NCBI GenBank assembly: GCA_023014335.1
Contig: JAECYW010000006.1
Location: forward strand, 558,001 to 622,000
Direction: 5' to 3'
Origin: Galerina marginata
Taxonomy: Eukaryota > Basidiomycota > Agaricomycetes > Agaricales > Galerinaceae
DNA: 64,000 bases
Shown here: piece after piece, positions 58,450 to 64,000 of the stretch
How positions within the stretch are numbered: the stretch's first letter is position 1
Layout of the letters: each line of letters starts with the position of its first letter
Program-made: the position numbers and the translations under genes
The notes under the pieces: model-generated
The model's database searches: none
Seen by the model: only the letters and a program-made list of their open reading frames with translations
What the model was told of the DNA's origin: nothing

Positions 58450-59720
58450 ATGTCCGACGACCTCCCATCCTCTGAAATTCAGCGGTTTGATATCAGTTGC
58501 AGTCTCAATTCCATCGTAATGCTGGCATTCTTAACAGGTGTGGTGCAGTGTATGGGGCCGCTTCCAACTACAAGCCTGATACAAGTATTTCAGGGATTTG
58601 CACGATGGTATACATCGGTACTATGTACCTATATTGTAAGTTGTTCTCTGTCAATCATTTGAGAATAATACACTAAACCTGGAACAACAGTAAACGGGAA
58701 AGGCTCTCGAAAACGAGTGATAATTGCCACAACAACTGCGCTTACCTTTCTTGGTATCTTCCAGCTGGGCCTCCAATGGTACTATTTGAAGCGAGCAGTC
58801 GTGACCAATGGGACCACACAAAACGATATTTTCGTTACACTGCTTGAAATTCCAGTGTGGTTAGACGTTTTGCTGTGCTTTGGCCAAAATCTTGTAGTTG
58901 TCCTGGCGGATGCACTTCTCGTAAGCGAATCTCCACAAAAACTGGGTATTGATTTACGGATTTATAGATATGGCGATGCTTCTTCGTTTGGAACCGTTCA
59001 CGTCGAGTAATTTTATTGCCAACGCTTCTCCTTGTTGCAGAGTTCTGTAAGCCTTTTGCGACAATGGTTTGTCCTGATAGTTGACGATCATTCAAACAGT
59101 GCTTACCTTCGCCCACCTCATACTTCTTTCTCTGACGGATACCGAAAAAATAACCAGCAAGGACGTTCGTCTCCTCGGCCATATACAGGCTGCCCTGATT
59201 GGTGCCTCATTCACAGGTAGTATGGCGGCAACACTCCTTATCGCGTATAAAATCCATTCAGTTACCAATCAAGAATTTACGCCCAGAGGGCGGTTCAGAC
59301 ATGTAATCGAGATTATTATTCAATCGGCAGTCGTCTACTCTCTTGCATTAATTTTGCAACTCGCCTACAATGTACGTGCCGTAATCGCCACCGATTTGGA
59401 GCAGGCGTCCTTTGCATTCTCAAGCTATGCTCAACCTGTCTCATTTTCTCTTACGGTACGCTAACTTCCTTATCTTTTGCCCAAAACCATCAACCAACAT
59501 TAACCAGGTACTCGCGCCAACGGTTATGGTGGCAAGAGTTTGCTTAGCACCCGACAGTAACGTCCATCTGTCAGCCCAACTACACCTATCACGCCTTCAG
59601 TTTCAAGAACAATCTGAAAGCAGCGACAACCGCCAGGCCAGAACAGACGGTGCTGGGGAAATGCCCGTCAATCCTGCCTTGCCATTTATTGGCGAAAAAA
59701 CGCAACATGAAGAAATTTGA
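58450..59720 (+). CDS. Seven-helix membrane protein, GPCR-like topology, 5 exons, 350 residues
   Basis: Exons 58450-58624, 58691-58920, 58968-59046, 59100-59455 and 59508-59720 sum to 1053 nt with consistent phases. The ATG has good context (ACCATGTCC). The N-terminal Asp/Ser segment is followed by helices VMLAFLTGVVQCMG, ALTFLGIFQLGLQWYYL and a third ending VVVLADALL. The family hallmark IWRCFFVWNRSRRVILLP comes next, then helices LTFAHLILLSL, GASFTGSMAATLLIAYKI and SAVVYSLALILQLAY, a seventh near ASFAFSSYAQPVSFSL, and a polar tail rich in Gln/Ser ending HEEI. It is a paralogue of 49951-51194 by layout, including the RC-x-x-VWN element and the position of the intron before it. Function unknown. 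Confidence 0.85.
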
Positions 59721-60563
59721 AATAATGATTTAGTTTCTTTAACAAGCAACCCTGGCAGGAGTTCAGGGGTCGGGGCTCGAGAACGTAGATTCAGTTTTCA
59801 ACGAAATACATTATTTATTCTGAATCCATTAGGAAACAAGTGCCAGTGAATAAAAAACCCCTATGGCCTACGAGGCCAGTTATGTCGCGTATCTTTTCAT
59901 CATGCGAAAACACAACCTCGGTACTTTTAAATTTACTGCAATATTCTCCGGTGTACCTCGTGCAGTCGTGAGACTGGTCTGCTTATTCGAGGATCAAAGC
60001 ACATCAAAAGGTTGGAGGTTAACTATTGGTTGCCAGACCCAAATTGAGATAGGCATCATGTTATAAACGCGTGTCGAACACAGCCAATCCTAGAAACACG
60101 GATAGGCGCTCGGGAGTCGCGATTCCTTCACACGTGTCGGTGTTGAACGTTAAACGTTAAACGTTAAACGGCAGTCCTCGTTATATGTTCAAAATTTCCA
60201 TCTCAACATGTACCCATTTCGCGGTTATTTTTAAATTCCGTGAACAGTTACTACTGTTCGATCCCGTAACCTTTTCAGCATTTAGACCACGTTCATCGAC
60301 ACTGACGTACATGGTGGTCATACAGCCTGTCGAGATTGTCCCCGTTTCATGACTCGGATAAAATTTTTTATGGGAATACTATTGCTACGGAGGTTACTGG
60401 GATTGTCCATCCAAAGCGTTTGAATATATAACGATAAAATATGTGGAATACAACACCAGATTTAAGCGATATTGAAAAGCGTGACGGTGATAGAAGGTAA
60501 TGTTAGTAAAGACAGTCGGGATAAAGAACGGAAGTTATATACTAATCCATATCGGTATTCGAA
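59721..60563. other. Intergenic region between convergent genes
   Basis: No gene recognised. Contains the short GTTAAAC array at about 60146-60170. Confidence 0.4.
60146..60170. repeat. Short 7-bp tandem repeat (CGTTAAA, 3-4 copies)
   Basis: The text AACGTTAAACGTTAAACGTTAAACG is a perfect heptamer array with internal palindromes (AACGTT). It is too short to call telomeric. Confidence 0.7.
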
Positions 60564-61847
60564 TCACGAGGATGGTAGAATTGCCTGAGCAGTCTGCTCA
60601 GTGTTATACGGAGGAGGAACGTCCAGTGAGGTTGGTAAAAATGATAATCCAGGGCGATGTTGTATAGTGCTGCTTGAGGCCCATATGTAGACGGGGGTAG
60701 CATCTGAAAGCGCGATCATGGGTGGTTGGGTCACGGTAGAAGCGGATAGCTGGTGTGGGGGCGAGAGTGAGGGAGACTGTAAGTCCTCCGGACTTTCCTC
60801 TGGCTGAGCTGTCGTCGGAAGCTGACAACCCTTCGAGAGCGAGTATCTGTTAACCGACCAACCAGTGCGTTCTGAAGAAGGATTCTGATCCAGAGAAAAT
60901 GGCTCAACGCCCTCCGGAGATTGGATGGAGAGGCGCCTAGACCTTTTTCTACGCCAAAAAAATACGAGCATAAGGAAGCCTACTAGAAGAACACCAATCA
61001 CGCTACCGACGATGGGGCCAACGAGGTGCGTTCGATTCCCTTTCACGCCGCCCGTAAACGACGGGCTGCTAGGATTTAATCCTCCTAAAACATTTGTCGA
61101 GGTGGTTATAACAGCAACGTGAGTAACTACTCCGTTAATAGTAGTTAACCGAGTGACTTGCTCGCTATTGATACTTGCAGAATTCGAAATAGCGGGAGAC
61201 TCAACAGGCGGAGTGGGCCGGCCTGTTGAGTCTAGTATTAGCGACACGCCACTGGGAAGACTGGCGCTAGTCGGAGTCGGATTAGCAGTCACGGGCGGAG
61301 CTCCAGCCTGGGTTGAAGGCGTAGTCACTCCATTTGAAGGCGGGGTGGCTGGCGCTTGGACTGCACCGTTTGGTGAACCGCCGGTAAATGTTGTATATTG
61401 GATGTAGTCGAACATTAAAGGGGCGCTCCGGGACCCTCCTAGGAACGTGAAAGTCACCACATGATTGGCATTAACGCCAGAGGGACCATCCGCCTCGGCT
61501 GTAACTGCGAGTCCGTTCTGAAATTGGGGACCGCATGGGACAGACATGATTGGACCGGTTTTGCCATCCAGTGTTATGTGATAAGTGGGGTTGCTCGTGT
61601 TGGGGCTGCATGGTTCGATAGAGCCGAAGAGAGTAACAGACGGAGAACCTGAGCAAAAATGTTAGTTGGTTTCACTGCGATGTTAGTCACTGAATATACC
61701 GTTGTACGACAGTGTGTATGAAGAGCCAGGTGTCGTGGTCTGATGCAATGTGTTGTCATACGCGCCCGGGTGACTGATGGCAGTCCAAGAGCCAGTAAAC
61801 GATACAGAGCTGCTTGTGTCGTCGACGTTGACCTGCGATGATGACAT
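60564..61847 (-). CDS. Single-pass, mucin-like cell-surface protein, 2 exons, 410 residues
   Basis: Exons 61847-61700 and 61648-60564 (1233 nt). The first ATG of the open frame is at 61847; an earlier start would be a TTG. Residues 1 to about 125 form a beta-sandwich-like domain typical of mushroom surface proteins (VNVDDTSSSVSF, YTLSYNG, SVTLFGSI, NHVVTFTF, APLMFDYIQY). A Pro/Ser/Thr-rich stem (about 130-230) follows, then one clear membrane helix (GPIVGSVIGVLLVGFLMLVFF) with a stop-transfer RRKRSRR, and a 120-residue cytosolic tail ending in PPPYN-type motifs. This architecture resembles the single-pass receptor-like proteins common in Agaricomycetes. No classic signal peptide is seen at the N-terminus, so an upstream exon may be missing. 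The function is unknown; wall sensing is a guess. Confidence 0.8.
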
Positions 61848-64000
61848 CCTGCCGCAGAGCGGCCTGTCTGACCTTAGCACCACGAGCAAGTGCCCGTGTA
61901 GGTGAGACAATGAAAATCTAGGTGAAGGAGAGGAAGGAGCTTACAGCAACGTCGTATATCTGAGGCTGGATATTCTACATGACAGTGATTCGAAAAATTT
62001 CAAACATCGGAGTCAATACAATCATGTCCAACGTCACCTTAACTTCTAAGATTTGCGGTCATCCACGGCAGGATGCGATGTCCGCCGGCGTTGAGTCTTC
62101 CGGGTCATTTCGCGGAGAGTTAAGTAGTACATCCTGCCACTGGAATGCAATGTACATGGTGTCTGTTATTTAGTAGTCCTTTACTGTCATCGCAAAGGCC
62201 GTTTGGCGTAGGATTTCTGCAGGGTTTCCGCCTTGTAAAGACCACTGTGTAGCTCGGGATAGGTACATTACAGCATGGTGTCAGTCAAATGCTCGTACCT
62301 ATCATTCGATCCACTCAACGTTCTGATCCGCCTGCTATATGGAGTAAAACCAAAGGGCGGACGCGTAACTGAGCTGCTCCTGGTGCTGTACCGCAGAGGA
62401 AAGGTGCGCACCAGAGATTAATAGCGATCAAATCTCAGGCTGTATTTGGGTCTACGCCAGAAGTGCGACCTAAAAACCCAGCACAATTCAACAGCTCGAA
62501 CAACTTTGCATGGATAAGCAAGTCGTCGGTAAAGATGAATTACGAATTCGCCAGCCGCATCTGGTGCCAACGGCCTTGGTAAGAGTATTTCAACCCCGAT
62601 GCTACTGTTAATGGAGAGGGTTTGGCCGTCAGCATCTGAATTTTCATATTAATATGATGCTTAGCATTTAACGTGAAAGCTGATCTTGTAGTTCAAATTC
62701 ATGTAAGTTACAGTCATCAACCGTTGGTTGAGACAACAAAACGACTATTATTACATTTTCTCACCCGTCTGCTCAAAAGGTTCCAAATAAACTGCTCATA
62801 TGAATAGACCTGCATCTTACCTAGCCATACCAAGTATTGTTTTCCTGTGAAGTACATTTTTAAAATTCCAGTGAATATTTTCGTAAACCATGTCTATTTT
62901 TAGAAAACATCACTCCTTGATACAGAATAACCGATCCAGAAGAAATGTTGATGGTAGCGTCAAATTTGCCCTCGAAATTTTTGTATAAGCTCTGTCCTGG
63001 TCCAAAGAATGATTTTCAGACACTTAAACCATGTCCAGGCAGGTTTCATTGGTACAGAAATCCCAAATTGCAGTTGTATTGAGGCTGTGTGCAAAATACC
63101 GTCATTTGACATGAACCTAGGACTTTAGCACCATTCCTACTACCTTTAGACCTAAAAAAATTATACTATCACTCAGACTAGTGCCATCTGTACAGTAATA
63201 CACCGCTTCCTGAAATTTATCAGCCTTCCAAGCAGTGTAAACCGCCCAAAATCAATTCAAAACCTTGAAAATTTCGCAATTTGTCACATACGAGCCGTAA
63301 AAAAGTGATATTAATCCGCAGTTACTCCAAATATTAGTACATGGACATTTTATACACTACATAACCTCCAGTTTGCAAAAAGAATTAGGAGAAACGGTCC
63401 AGAATTGGGTGCGGGAAAGGCGTTTTGTCTCATGGATTGGTGTTGTCTCACGGACCGGTTGATGACTGTATGAATGGAGGAAGTGATTGTGGGTGTAGAG
63501 GGAAAATTTAGCGACGAAAAGAAGAAGATTGCAGTAAACCGTAGTTTGGTATTCGAATCGACGGGAGCGAGGACAGACTGGCATTCACATTTCCTCAGAC
63601 GAGTGAAGCTACAGCTGCGGCGGGGGCTTTGCTCGCGATTATCTTGACGCTGCGAAAACGAGCGCGTCCTCAGAAGTCAAGAGGGGGAAATGAGGCGATG
63701 CCTGCTTCGACGGTCGGGATTTGTGGCTCCGGGTTGGGTTTGATGACGGTGTTGAGTTTGCTTATGAGGTTACAGCTTCATCTTACGACGAAGAAGGCGG
63801 TGGTGGGGGTACATAAGCTTGAGAGCAAGAAGTAAACGCTGGCAAAAGGAGCGAGATCTCGAGACACTGGAAAAACGAATTTAACAGCGACATGCCAGTC
63901 GCTGATAATGGCTGAGACGCAGGCAAAAGTGGTAGTAACGATAACGCAGGCGTCAGGTGGGTGTGCCGAACTGGTTAGATGTGACATTGACGTTGTTGAT
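61848..64000. other. 2.2-kb end region, nothing recognised
   Basis: Upstream of the surface-protein gene, AT-rich from 62600 to 63360. The frames at 63357-63987 (both strands) have mixed hydrophobic stretches without family or splice signals. A gene running off the window end cannot be excluded. Confidence 0.35.

Noticed and set aside
60146..60170. Heptamer array as a telomeric or subtelomeric repeat
   Set aside because: Only three to four units, internal to the window, and not the usual fungal TTAGGG type.

Overview
The window looks like chromosomal DNA from a filamentous basidiomycete, most likely an Agaricomycete. The credible genes are split by many short introns (about 49-60 bp, GT-AG). 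They include families I recognise from that group: a CxC5/CxC6 protein of the KDZ transposase class, a DUF6533 seven-helix protein, a polyporopepsin-like aspartic protease, BTB and APH-kinase proteins, a mucin-like single-pass surface protein, and several unnamed Agaricomycete membrane families. Splice models were made by eye. Where I give a protein length, the exon lengths sum to a multiple of three.

Layout. 1-2.6 kb: CT-rich repeat-like DNA. 2.6-3.8 kb: APH/ChoK-type kinase (+). 5.2-8.0 kb: a multi-pass membrane gene (-) preceded by a second, phase-compatible set of its first three exons. 8.4-10.9 and 14.2-16.5 kb: two direct copies of a 2.4-kb repeat flanking another membrane gene (11.9-13.7 kb, -). 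16.9-18.8 kb: secreted aspartic protease (-). 21.1-25.5 kb: convergent pair of a KDZ-type CxC5/CxC6 gene (+) and a Cys-rich gene (-). 26.7-28.3 kb: DUF6533 protein (+). 29.8-30.7 and 38.6-39.7 kb: second direct-repeat family. 31.3-32.3 kb: small secreted protein (-). 35.9-36.7 kb: single-exon orphan (-). 39.9-42.2 kb: 691-residue unknown protein with a Cys/His N-terminus (+). 42.7-44.0 kb: BTB protein (-). 45.4-48.3 kb: a 2.9-kb non-autonomous DNA transposon with an 8-bp target-site duplication. 50.0-51.2 and 58.5-59.7 kb: two related seven-helix proteins (+). 51.3-51.6 kb: a short MITE. 53.3-54.1 kb: ConA/LamG-like protein (+). 60.6-61.8 kb: mucin-like membrane protein (-).

There is no operon-like logic. 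The main themes are membrane or secreted proteins of lineage-specific families, and mobile DNA in several forms. The best candidates for something undescribed are the hAT-like element with its identical long subterminal arms and 123-bp tandem core, the convergent KDZ-type gene pair, and the duplicated or alternative 5-prime exon cassette at 5.2-8.0 kb. I saw no rRNA, convincing tRNA or CRISPR array.
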